Positions 51,443-60,075 of a stretch of DNA of 64,000 bases are shown here, one piece after another. Position numbers and translations under genes: made by a program. The notes below the pieces were generated by a model. That model saw only the letters and a list, made by a program, of their open reading frames with translations, was not told the origin of the DNA and did no database searches. Every line of letters begins with the position of its first letter. Positions within the stretch are counted from its first letter, which is position 1. This DNA is from an uncultured Saprospiraceae bacterium (GTDB lineage Bacteria; Bacteroidota; Bacteroidia; Chitinophagales; Saprospiraceae): contig CALEYL010000054.1 of the NCBI GenBank assembly GCA_937926205.1, positions 62,001 through 126,000 on the forward strand, in the 5' to 3' direction.

Positions 51443-52928
51443 TATGATTCTGAATTTTTCGGATATATCCCTTAACCAGATTGGATATGTCCGGGGATAC
51501 ATTAAGCAAAAGCGCTGCTCCAATATACAAAGTTGCAAAAACAAAAGATTTGAAAATGATGGCGGCTATCAGATTTTGGGTATCGGGAAGGAACCAGGCG
51601 ATGGTGTAACTACCAGCACCGATGGCAAGGATCAACAGGGATCCTTTGCTAAAAGGCTGCATGAACCAGCGATAATATATGTATATAAGCTTAAGCACAT
51701 TGAACAAAGTCAAAGCGATCATCGTTGCCAGTGCAGCTCCAATAAGTTGAAAATGGGGAATCAATAAGAGGTTACACAAAATATTAAAACATGCTAATGC
51801 TAAAATAGAATAAAAATTAAATCGGAAATAAGGTGAATACCCGATTACCTGTGCGTTAATGCCTGTAGCCAGGTCCATAATTTTGCCAAAGCCGAGAAGC
51901 AGGATAACGTACTTGCCTGCTACATACTTTTCACCATTGGGCATAATTTCAAAGAGGAGGTCAACTGAAAGCCAAATGCCCAAGAAAATAAAGAGCCCGG
52001 CCAGCAATAGGTTTAGCGAACTTTTCCTGTAAATATTTTTAATTTCAATTAGGTTGTTGTCTTTCCATGCTTGTGCCAAAACAGGCGAAGCCGCTGTTTC
52101 TATGGAACGCCGGGGAATGTCTATGGTATCTGCAATAAAAAAACCGATAGAATATGAGGCCACACTCTTTAAATCAATCATGGTTCCAACCATAAAAGAG
52201 TCAATTTGCAACGCCAATGCAGTACTGATATTTCCTAAAAAACCAAAGACCAGATACCCGCCCATGCTTTTCAGGATAGGCTTACGAATAAAATTAAAAT
52301 TGAAGGTTAAATTAAATAGCCCTTGCTGTGTTAAATACAATATGATTAATAAAAGTACTAGAAAATAAGAAAAGACCAGGCCTGCCATCAGGTTCGAAAA
52401 ATCCAGCCATCTCATAAAAAGCGCTATACAAAGCCCTCCTGTACATAGTTTTATAAACAGGTTATTCAAAGAATGTGGTACAAGCATGCGTTGAAAGTTG
52501 GACGAATAACCACTGAGTACAGAAATCAATCCCATGCAACAGGTAATTGGGACTAAATAAGGCAGGTATTGTACATAATCTCCAAAATTTGCCGCATATG
52601 CTTCCTTAATCGGACGGTAAAAAAAATAGATTAAAATGGAAAATAAGGCAAGTACTGTCGAAGCTGCACCTAATAAAAGGGTCAGAAAACCGTTATGCCC
52701 ATTGTGTTCGTTTTTGAAATTTGGAAAAAACCGGATAGAAAGAGAACCAATACCAAATAAAGCAAAAGGAAAAAGCATTTGTGCCGTTTGCGTCACAAAT
52801 TTGAAAATTCCAAATTCATTAGCAGATAATATTTTAGGGTAAATAAATAACATGTTGATAGTGCCAAGTACTACCCCGATGTAGTTGATGATGGTTAAAT
52901 TCACTCCTTGACGCTGTATGACTCCCAT
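51435..52928 (-). CDS. Wzx-type oligosaccharide flippase
   Basis: The 497-residue protein has about 12-14 transmembrane helices and the polysaccharide-exporter signatures LTIINYIGVVLGTINMLFIYP and ANEFGIFKFVTQTAQM. It flips undecaprenyl-linked glycans across the inner membrane. I start at MGVIQRQG (52928), 5 nt after the LicD stop; the frame also runs to 52970 inside licD. A+T-rich compared with flanking housekeeping genes. Confidence 0.9.
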   Translation of the reverse strand: MGVIQRQGVNLTIINYIGVVLGTINMLFIYPKILSANEFGIFKFVTQTAQMLFPFALFGIGSLSIRFFPNFKNEHNGHNGFLTLLLGAASTVLALFSILIYFFYRPIKEAYAANFGDYVQYLPYLVPITCCMGLISVLSGYSSNFQRMLVPHSLNNLFIKLCTGGLCIALFMRWLDFSNLMAGLVFSYFLVLLLIILYLTQQGLFNLTFNFNFIRKPILKSMGGYLVFGFLGNISTALALQIDSFMVGTMIDLKSVASYSIGFFIADTIDIPRRSIETAASPVLAQAWKDNNLIEIKNIYRKSSLNLLLAGLFIFLGIWLSVDLLFEIMPNGEKYVAGKYVILLLGFGKIMDLATGINAQVIGYSPYFRFNFYSILALACFNILCNLLLIPHFQLIGAALATMIALTLFNVLKLIYIYYRWFMQPFSKGSLLILAIGAGSYTIAWFLPDTQNLIAAIIFKSFVFATLYIGAALLLNVSPDISNLVKGYIRKIQNHNG

Positions 52929-52933
52929 ATCCG

Positions 52934-53962
52934 TTAACGTCTTTTTAAATGAGCCGCCCTGTATCTCCACAAGCAGACAAAAAGTTTAAGGTTTCCGGAT
53001 GCTAAAACCCCTAATAGATGGCTGGCAATACTCAGGACTTTAAAGACTTTTCTCCATTTCTTATTCTTAAATCCGATATATGAGTACTTATACTCAATTC
53101 TGTAAATATTTCGGATTAATTGTTTAATATGGGAAACATCAAGGCTGTCGTTGGTGTAAAAAGTTCTTAAATGTGTGATTTGATTTACCAAAGGAGGAGG
53201 CTGCATATAGTGGTTTCCATACAAGATCTTTAAATAAGAATCTGTATCATTAGGAGCGGGAAAAGGAACGCCTTCAAAATTTACACTTTTTAAGGGGAAA
53301 ATCGAAGTATGGGTGTAGTAATCTCTGGTTTTGCTTACAAATAAATCGTGACAGGAATACGTAATCAAACTTTCGGTATCTTTTTTTAATAGGACACCTC
53401 TACTTAAATATGCTTCATAATGACCAAAAAACATGGTTCTTTTTTCGAAACTATTGTTTTTACCAACTAAAAAAGCATGATGAGCAGGAAGAACTTGAGC
53501 AGGAAATTTAGGATTCCCCCTGACAAAAGTATGTAGAACTTCGTTTAAGCTTCTGTCAAAAGTGATGCTTTCCTGAGTGTTCTTTACGAATTTAACAGGA
53601 ATAATATCAATTTTGACAGGCATTATTCCGTCTACTAAATAGGCGATATTTCCAAAATAATCGCAGACATATTCAAAATCTGTGTTATAGAAATACAACA
53701 ATCTGCCTTCCTTTCTATTGCAATATTGTTCTAAAAGGTTCAAAACTTTAAGGTAGTCATCGTATGGAACACATACATCAACATCATCATCCCAAGGAAT
53801 AAATCCGCCATGCCGTACTGCACCGAGTAATGTTCCCCCATCCAGCCAATAGGTAATTTGGTTTGCCTTGCATAGGGTATCGAATTCTAATAAAAGCTCC
53901 AGACATTTTTTTTTTGCCAGATGCAATGCCTCAACATTTTCAATCTGTTTCCCCCAACTCAT
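52934..53962 (-). CDS. LicD family phosphotransferase
   Basis: The 342-residue protein shows the LicD signature YWLDGGTLLGAVRHGGFIPWDDDVDV, here as WLDGGTLLGAVRHGGF and IPWDDDVDVCVPYDDY, near residues 38-70. LicD enzymes move phosphocholine or another CDP-activated phospho-group onto glycans. It lies directly after the nucleotidyltransferase gene with an ATGA overlap. A long C-terminal tail (about 100 residues) is basic and helical. Confidence 0.9.
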   Translation of the reverse strand: MSWGKQIENVEALHLAKKKCLELLLEFDTLCKANQITYWLDGGTLLGAVRHGGFIPWDDDVDVCVPYDDYLKVLNLLEQYCNRKEGRLLYFYNTDFEYVCDYFGNIAYLVDGIMPVKIDIIPVKFVKNTQESITFDRSLNEVLHTFVRGNPKFPAQVLPAHHAFLVGKNNSFEKRTMFFGHYEAYLSRGVLLKKDTESLITYSCHDLFVSKTRDYYTHTSIFPLKSVNFEGVPFPAPNDTDSYLKILYGNHYMQPPPLVNQITHLRTFYTNDSLDVSHIKQLIRNIYRIEYKYSYIGFKNKKWRKVFKVLSIASHLLGVLASGNLKLFVCLWRYRAAHLKRR

Positions 53963-54606
53963 AAATGTCCCATTTTATTGGATAAATACTCCAAATCCTG
54001 AGGTGTATCTATCTCAAAGCAAGAGATTTCCTCTGTTTGAATAGGCAGATAGGCTTCCAATTCCTGATAAATATACAGGCCCTCCTTTCGGATTTTTATG
54101 TTTGCTAAATAGGCAATACCTGTCCATTCGTAGTTGGATATTTTTTCACGGCTAAATCCAATTGCCCTGTTTTCAGAATCCAATAATACATTTACAGCAT
54201 CTTCAGTATAAGACAAAGTGACCCCAATTAAGTCCTCACCAGGTACGATTTTATCAACAAATTTTTCGTAATTGTCTCTGCTGATATACATATCGCCATC
54301 AATATTGAGGAATGGGACCTGTAAGTCATGGCTTCCCAGGTATAGACTGTAGGAATTTGTTGTTGTCGTATAAGCTGGATTACGGACAAAAACAACGTCT
54401 TTTCTGATTTTACGAACGCAATCCATGACAATATCTTCTTTAAACCCTACAACCATCCTGATATTGGGAACATCATACAATACATTTAAGAGGTAGTATA
54501 TTAAAGGATGACCGCCAATTTCGACCAGACATTTAGGCATGTCCAAGCCCAATCGGCTCCCCAAACCCGCTGCGCAGATTATCACAGTATCAATTTTCCC
54601 TGCCAT
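53959..54606 (-). CDS. LicC-like nucleotidyltransferase
   Basis: The 215-residue enzyme begins TVIICAAGLGSRLGLDMPKC (nucleotide-binding, Lys for the phosphate) and continues LVEIGGHPLIYYLLN, RNPAYTTTTNSYSLYLG and LNIDGDMYISRDNY. It resembles LicC and other NTP transferases that make CDP-choline or CDP-activated small molecules. Coupled to licD downstream by overlap and overlapping the HAD gene upstream by 17 nt. The activated molecule is inferred, not shown. Confidence 0.88.
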   Translation of the reverse strand: MAGKIDTVIICAAGLGSRLGLDMPKCLVEIGGHPLIYYLLNVLYDVPNIRMVVGFKEDIVMDCVRKIRKDVVFVRNPAYTTTTNSYSLYLGSHDLQVPFLNIDGDMYISRDNYEKFVDKIVPGEDLIGVTLSYTEDAVNVLLDSENRAIGFSREKISNYEWTGIAYLANIKIRKEGLYIYQELEAYLPIQTEEISCFEIDTPQDLEYLSNKMGHL

Positions 54607-55216
54607 ATTTTTGCTTTAAAGATTTCAATAATACTGCCAGGGCAAGTCCGTCATAGCAGACGTAATCCGCGATGTTGATCAGCGTGGATACCGGCTCATG
54701 TACTCCCCCAAAAGCAATACCAATATCAGCCTGCTCCAGCATCGAGCAATCATTCATTCCGTCTCCTACAGCCACAATCAGGTCATAACTGTTCCTAAGC
54801 GTATGAATTGCTTCTTGTTTATCTAATATTTTTTCGATATCAATCAGCTTGTCGCCTTCCACTTTTGCACGAGAAGAAAAATAAGCACAGCCATATTCCC
54901 TGCTAATAAACTCATCAACCCAAACATCCAGGTTCCCGGTTACAATGAAACAATCTGACTTGTTGTTTCGAACAAACTCTTGCAGGGGCCTGTTAACAAG
55001 AATGGTGTTTACTGTTTGCTTAACTGTTGGTATCGGAATGGTAGAAAGCAAACGTACCCGCAATTTGAATGACTTGCTGAACGTAATCAAACCACGCATT
55101 GTTATTTTTGTAAGCAATTCAATTTCCTCATATAGGTCAACGTGCTTTGCGATTTGAGGCAATATTTCTTCCTCCGTCAAAGTCCCATCCAAATCAAAAC
55201 AAAAAGCAACCCGCAT
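54590..55216 (-). CDS. HAD family phosphatase
   Basis: The 208-residue protein begins MRVAFCFDLDGTLTEEEI (nucleophile Asp in DLDGT), has the ITGNL-type motif II region (CFIVTGNLDVWVDEFIS) and motif IV VGDGMNDCSMLEQADIGIAFG. It resembles phosphoserine phosphatase-type HADs (PSP/PHOSPHO1 group). I start at 55216, overlapping the LicC-like gene by 17 nt at its end. It could supply or remove the phospho-substituent precursor. Confidence 0.88.
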   Translation of the reverse strand: MRVAFCFDLDGTLTEEEILPQIAKHVDLYEEIELLTKITMRGLITFSKSFKLRVRLLSTIPIPTVKQTVNTILVNRPLQEFVRNNKSDCFIVTGNLDVWVDEFISREYGCAYFSSRAKVEGDKLIDIEKILDKQEAIHTLRNSYDLIVAVGDGMNDCSMLEQADIGIAFGGVHEPVSTLINIADYVCYDGLALAVLLKSLKQKYGREN

Positions 55217-55217
55217 T

Positions 55218-55853
55218 TTAGGCTTTTTTACAAACAAAAATAAAATGACGTGTATCCGGCCAAACATTTAAGGTGTCCGGGAAAATATCATACCGTTCAA
55301 CCGATTCAAATCCCAAATTCTTTAACATGGCCTCCTCCTTATCTACCTGCCGGTATTCCGCGTAATATTCGGTTTGTAACTCTTCCGAAAAACCGTCTAC
55401 TATTTTATCAACCTCGAGGCCGCAATGGGTTCGTACAATAAGTAGCCCCCCCGGTTTAATCATGTCATACATATTCGCGTAAATACAGGCCATAACATCC
55501 CTTTCAAAACACTGAGCTACACCAAAGCAAAGCACTGCATCAAATAATTTTCGTATTTTGAATCCGATGATTTCAGCATTTATAACCAAAATCTTTTCAT
55601 TTTCAACAATGAACCGGGTAAAGCCTTCATACTTTTCTACAGCTGTAATGGTTCCAACCTTGTCAATCAATTTATTGATAATTAATCCTGATCCACTTCC
55701 AATATCCAGGATATCATCATCGGTCTTCAAAAAATCCATCAGAAATGTGATTTCTAAATCTGAGGTATCAGGGCGCTTGTTTTTAGTCTCTGTCGGAGAT
55801 TGAATCTTTTTGGAAAGACTCTCCCAGTATTTCGTACTCTTCACCTTTTCCAT
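55218..55853 (-). CDS. Class I SAM-dependent methyltransferase
   Basis: The 211-residue protein has the SAM site DDDILDIGSGSGLIINKLID (residues about 47-66), AVLCFGVAQCFERDVM and GGLLIVRTHCGL. It resembles small-molecule methyltransferases but I cannot name the substrate. As first gene of the LicC/LicD operon, it could methylate phosphoethanolamine to phosphocholine or the sugar. A -7 box TACCTTTG lies at 55877-55884, giving a leader of about 17 nt. Confidence 0.85.
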   Translation of the reverse strand: MEKVKSTKYWESLSKKIQSPTETKNKRPDTSDLEITFLMDFLKTDDDILDIGSGSGLIINKLIDKVGTITAVEKYEGFTRFIVENEKILVINAEIIGFKIRKLFDAVLCFGVAQCFERDVMACIYANMYDMIKPGGLLIVRTHCGLEVDKIVDGFSEELQTEYYAEYRQVDKEEAMLKNLGFESVERYDIFPDTLNVWPDTRHFIFVCKKA

Positions 55854-56052
55854 TGCAATGGTCCCGTTTTTGCTGGCAAAGGTATAATCTTTCTCAACAT
55901 CGCATCTTCAAAGCAACCATTTTTTGTAGCCAGTCCCATGATGCAAAGGACAGCATCCTTTATCATCGACTAATTGACCAAAACGGTTTTTTACTCATCC
56001 AAACCAGAATTTCTACAGCCCTTCAAAAACTTTCGACTTAGAAGAAATTGGT

Positions 56053-56060
56053 TATCTTTG
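56053..56060 (+). promoter_or_regulatory. -7 box upstream of the T9SS type B gene
   Basis: TATCTTTG at 56053-56060 is a perfect -7 match, with only a poor TTCG-like -33 near 56033. It lies downstream of the ATG at 56048, which excludes that ATG as the start and supports 56111. Confidence 0.45.
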
Positions 56061-56110
56061 CCAAAAGAATAACCTCCTTCTATGGGCTGATTCCTGCAAA
56101 AAAAGTTGTA

Positions 56111-57901
56111 ATGAATTTCAAAAAGCCCTTTTTATTTTTTTTCCTGCCTGCCGTGGTGCTTTATATAAGTTCCATCCAGCGCCTGAATGGCCAAGACATG
56201 CTAGTGGGCGTCGTTAGTAACAAACTTGTAACTATTTCATCTATCAATGGCTCCCTTTCTGAACTGGCAAATTTATCGCCAACTTTGCAACCACAAATCC
56301 GGGGAATCACTTACCACAAAGGCAAGTGCCTGCTCTACGGCATTATAGATGAATTGAATACTCCTAAACTGGTTAGCATCAGTTTAAATGGTACGACAAA
56401 TCTTATTGGGTCCATCACCTTTCCTGGTAATATGGTTACCATTGTCGAAAGTATCAGCTACAATGAAGCCGATAACCAGGTTTATCTGTCAGCAAGAATA
56501 AACCAGCCAGCTGGGCCTGGCACCTATTTCAGCGCTTCGATACTCCAGATCAACGTTGACAATGCTCTTTGTAGCCTTGTTGGAAATGTGAATACATCTA
56601 ATGTTTCACCTGATATTGACGCGATGACCCACTATAATGGCAGTTTTGTTACCCTTGACGCCAGTTCGGCTCCGGCTGGAACCTGGGCGCGCTTTTACCG
56701 GTTTCTGCCCGGGCTAATTGGCTCTGGGGCCAATATCCCTGAGATTCATACCGTCAACGATTTTCAAACAACTACGGATCTCACAGTTTACCAGGATGAA
56801 ATTTATTTTACGTCTAACCGCATGCTTTTCAAAGGAGATCCTGATAGTTTCTCTCCGGTTTTGATCGGGCAAATGCACACAGCAACGGACTACGGCGGCA
56901 CATTGTTGCAAGCAATAGCCACAGTAACGCCGGGAAGCACCCCCGCTATCACATTAGGTCCTGATCTTGAGCTTTGCACAGGTGAAACGGCTACTCTTGA
57001 AATCCCGGAGATTGAAGGCGCGTCCATTGTCTGGAGCAATGGCAATACCGGACCATCTACCAATGTAAATACTTCAGGAACTTATTGGGTGCAGGTGACT
57101 CAGGGCGCATGCGGTTCCGTTACAGATACCATTATTGTCAATTTCAATGAAGCACCAGACCCCGTATCTCTGGGCCCTGATCTTGAATTGTGTGACGGGG
57201 AGACGGCCACCCTTCAGATTCCACAAGTAGCAGGCGCGTCCATTCTCTGGAGCAATGGCGACAACGGACCATCTATCACTGTAAATACTCCGGGAACCTA
57301 CTGGGTCGCCCTGACTCAGGGGGTCTGTGACCCCGTTACAGATACCGTTGTTGTCAATTTCAATGAAGCGCCAGACCCCGTATCTCTGGGTCCCGATCTT
57401 GAATTGTGTGACGGTGAGACAGCTACACTTCAGGTTCCACAGGCAGCAGGCGCGTCCATTGTTTGGAGTACCGGTGACACCGGACCATCTACCACCGTAA
57501 ATACCTCCGGAACTTATTGGGTGCAGGTGACTCAGGGCGCATGCGGTTCCGTTACTGATACCATTGTTGTTAACTTTACAAGCTGCCCTGATCCAGATAC
57601 AGGTTGCAGTATTAAATACTATATTCCTAATGTTTTTTCTCCAAATGACGATGGTATAAATGACAAATTTGAAGTATATATTAATTCTGAATCCTGCATA
57701 TTAGAATCAATTAAAATGCAAATCTTTGATCGCTGGGGCGAACTCGTTTATGAAGGAGCTAGTTTGTCAGGATGGGACGGCGTTTTTCGGACAAAAAAAG
57801 CATTAACTGGGGTTTATGTATATGTAATCAACATGGTGTTTTTAAATGATGCTGTTCCCAGGACTGTATTTGAAAAGGGTGATGTTACTTTGATTCGATA
57901 A
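56111..57901 (+). CDS. T9SS type B sorted surface protein with three Ig-like repeats
   Basis: The 596-residue protein has a signal peptide (FLFFFLPAVVLYISS, cleavage near LNGQ) and a beta-propeller-like N-terminal half (residues about 30-275). Three tandem 72-residue Ig-like repeats (56951-57598 in DNA) follow. It ends in the type B (CHU_C/gliding) tail YIPNVFSPNDDGINDKFEVY to TGVYVYVINM. The type B tail predicts export by the T9SS and attachment or release at the surface. It lies divergent from the glycan operon and convergent with the DUF5689 gene. Confidence 0.92.
   Translation: MNFKKPFLFFFLPAVVLYISSIQRLNGQDMLVGVVSNKLVTISSINGSLSELANLSPTLQPQIRGITYHKGKCLLYGIIDELNTPKLVSISLNGTTNLIGSITFPGNMVTIVESISYNEADNQVYLSARINQPAGPGTYFSASILQINVDNALCSLVGNVNTSNVSPDIDAMTHYNGSFVTLDASSAPAGTWARFYRFLPGLIGSGANIPEIHTVNDFQTTTDLTVYQDEIYFTSNRMLFKGDPDSFSPVLIGQMHTATDYGGTLLQAIATVTPGSTPAITLGPDLELCTGETATLEIPEIEGASIVWSNGNTGPSTNVNTSGTYWVQVTQGACGSVTDTIIVNFNEAPDPVSLGPDLELCDGETATLQIPQVAGASILWSNGDNGPSITVNTPGTYWVALTQGVCDPVTDTVVVNFNEAPDPVSLGPDLELCDGETATLQVPQAAGASIVWSTGDTGPSTTVNTSGTYWVQVTQGACGSVTDTIVVNFTSCPDPDTGCSIKYYIPNVFSPNDDGINDKFEVYINSESCILESIKMQIFDRWGELVYEGASLSGWDGVFRTKKALTGVYVYVINMVFLNDAVPRTVFEKGDVTLIR
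56951..57598 (+). repeat. Three 216-bp tandem in-frame repeats
   Basis: Copies begin at 56951, 57167 and 57383. Each encodes LGPDLELCDGETATLQ, SIVWSNGDTGPSTTVN-type and GTYWVQVTQGACGSVTDT segments with two Cys. Copies are nearly identical in DNA (e.g. CTGATCTTGA recurs), so the duplication is recent or kept alike by recombination. Confidence 0.85.
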
Positions 57902-57956
57902 GGAAGGAGCCCCCTTCTTAAATGGCCATAAGCTTCTTTGCTTTTATCTGTTAATT

Positions 57957-58018
57957 TTCAGACAAATACAAAAGCCACTCCTTTTGAGAACAAGGAGTGG
58001 CTTTTGTATTTGTCTGAA
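57957..58018. terminator. Bidirectional terminator with 27-bp perfect stem
   Basis: TTCAGACAAATACAAAAG...CACTCCTT (57957-57983) pairs exactly with 57992-58018 around the loop TTGAGAAC. The core AAAAGCCACTCC/GGAGTGGCTTTT has an A-run on one side and a T-run on the other, so it can end transcription in both directions between the convergent T9SS type B and DUF5689 genes. Confidence 0.75.
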
Positions 58019-58031
58019 ATATACATACACC

Positions 58032-60044
58032 CTACGGCGTCACATCCGTCGTATTCCGGATAATCACCTGTCCTGCAGTAAATTGAGACACAACAGCCAC
58101 AATATTTACTGGAGTTGTAGGAACAGTTGTGCCCGAAAACGTTGCTTGTGAGCGGGTAAACATATCCATCGTGCCGGTACCATCATTGAGGCTTTTTGCA
58201 CCGGAATAGGTGCCGCCGCCTACGATGCTGACGTTGACGATTTTAACCAGGGTAGATTCCCAGGCCTCAAGGTTAGCCAGTATTTCTGCGATAGTAGCCT
58301 GGCGTGGCGCCGGAAGCGTGCCTGCGCCAATAACCGTTGCGTTTGCATTGGGAACGTTATTGATTTGCAGCAAACCGTTGAATTCTGAAAGCTCTGCACC
58401 GGATACAACAATTTCTACCTCCTGGCCGAGCGCAATTGTGTGGGCTGCCGTAAAGCGAACGGTTATGCCCCCGCTGGCATCCTGAATGACCAGATTCCGG
58501 TCCGCCCAGTTAAAATTGTCTTTGTCTGAGATGACCACCCCTTTAACTTTTTTGGCAGCAGGAACACTGCTGGCGCCGCCGCCAAAAAGAGTGCGGAGTT
58601 CGGCTAAAGTTATGGCAACGGGGTCTGTTCCTCCGCCAAGGTCTGTCACATCACCCAGGTTGCGGATACTGAGTTGCGCATCCGTAAATTGGGAAACAAT
58701 GGCCACCACATCAACATTTCCGGTTGGCAAAGCAGTGCCGGAGAAGGTAGCCTGTGAACGCGTAAATAGGATGACGGAACCCGTTCCGTCTGAAAGCGTG
58801 CGCGATCCGGAATAAGTTGCCCCGCCGGTAAGCGTTGCGTTCTTTACTTTGACCAGAGTAGATTCCCAGCTTTCAAGATTGGCATTAATTTGGGCTACTG
58901 TGGCTTCCCGTGGCGCAGGCAGTGTACCTGTTCCTGTTGAAGTTGCTGCATTATTAGGGACGTTATTCACCTGCAGCAGGCCATTGAATTCCGACAATTC
59001 CATGCCGGCAACAGAAACGACCACCTCATCCCCAAGGTTGAAGCTGTGGGCAGCAGAAAAACGAACCACAATGCCTGCGCTACCATCCTGCAGCACGATG
59101 TTTCGGGTGTCCGTATTGACCGCATTTCTGTCAGAAATAACCACCCCTTTGATGGTTTTACCCGTAGGTCCTGCTGTCGTGCCGGCACTAAACAAACTGC
59201 GAATATCACTGATCGGAATCACATCGCCACCGGTATTACCGCCGTTGCAGCGCGTACCGGCCATCGAAACATCGTTGAGGTCACGGATATTGAGTTGCTT
59301 GGTGTTTCCGAAAACGCTCACAATGGCTACAATAGATCCTTTTCCGGTTGGCGTCAAATCTGCTGCAAAATCAGCAAAACCGCTTGAACGCAGGATGATG
59401 GAATTGCCTGAGCAGTCCTCAACATTTCTGTTGATTGAAAATTGATTGGCCGCATCAGCATAAGGTAATCCTGCGTCAGCCTGAGAAAACTCCACGTCAT
59501 TGATTTGAACCAGCGTATTGATCAACGAGTTGTATAAAGTCGTGTTCTGAAGTTCTGCCAATGTGACCACTTTGGGGCTTATCGCCTGGTCGCGTTCTGC
59601 TCCAACTAAAAACTCCGGTATCAATACCTCTTCGATGGCGGCATCTGCGCTGCCATTTACCTGATGGAGCCCGTTATAATCGCCGATGTACAGGTTTTTG
59701 GCCAACAAAAAGACCTTGCGCCCAATCGGGAAGGAATTATACAAACCAGTCGTATTCAATCGAATGGCAATACCGCCCGTTTCATCCTGGATGACGATGT
59801 TTTTGAAAAAATTGCCGGATTGATCGTCTGCAACCACAACGCCGTCTACGATCCAGTCTTCTGTAACCAGGTTACTGGCGCCTCCGACCGTATGCAGCGC
59901 TTTGAGTTGTGCAATGGTTGCATTTGCTTCCAAATCCGGTAGCTGGCCTACCGGCGGCTCATCAAATTCGTGATCTACACAACCCCAGATGGTGACTGAA
60001 ATCAAAAAAGCGAAAAGTGAAAATCGTTTTAAGAAGAAATCCAT
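58032..60044 (-). CDS. DUF5689 surface lipoprotein with duplicated OB-like domains
   Basis: The 670-residue protein has a lipoprotein signal (Cys22 after TIWG). The N-terminal DUF5689 region (residues about 35-270) contains WIVDGVVVADDQSGNFFKN and AIRLNTTGLYNSFPIG. Two nearly identical copies of an OB-fold-like unit follow (about residues 280-470 and 485-670), each with ITVRFTAAHTIALG-type and ELSEFNGLLQ(I/V)NNVP segments. DUF5689 lipoproteins accompany TonB receptors, here the gene 31 bp upstream. They are thought to bind the imported or degraded polymer. Confidence 0.9.
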   Translation of the reverse strand: MDFFLKRFSLFAFLISVTIWGCVDHEFDEPPVGQLPDLEANATIAQLKALHTVGGASNLVTEDWIVDGVVVADDQSGNFFKNIVIQDETGGIAIRLNTTGLYNSFPIGRKVFLLAKNLYIGDYNGLHQVNGSADAAIEEVLIPEFLVGAERDQAISPKVVTLAELQNTTLYNSLINTLVQINDVEFSQADAGLPYADAANQFSINRNVEDCSGNSIILRSSGFADFAADLTPTGKGSIVAIVSVFGNTKQLNIRDLNDVSMAGTRCNGGNTGGDVIPISDIRSLFSAGTTAGPTGKTIKGVVISDRNAVNTDTRNIVLQDGSAGIVVRFSAAHSFNLGDEVVVSVAGMELSEFNGLLQVNNVPNNAATSTGTGTLPAPREATVAQINANLESWESTLVKVKNATLTGGATYSGSRTLSDGTGSVILFTRSQATFSGTALPTGNVDVVAIVSQFTDAQLSIRNLGDVTDLGGGTDPVAITLAELRTLFGGGASSVPAAKKVKGVVISDKDNFNWADRNLVIQDASGGITVRFTAAHTIALGQEVEIVVSGAELSEFNGLLQINNVPNANATVIGAGTLPAPRQATIAEILANLEAWESTLVKIVNVSIVGGGTYSGAKSLNDGTGTMDMFTRSQATFSGTTVPTTPVNIVAVVSQFTAGQVIIRNTTDVTP

Positions 60045-60075
60045 AACGATGATGTATTTTGATTTTTGTTAAATA

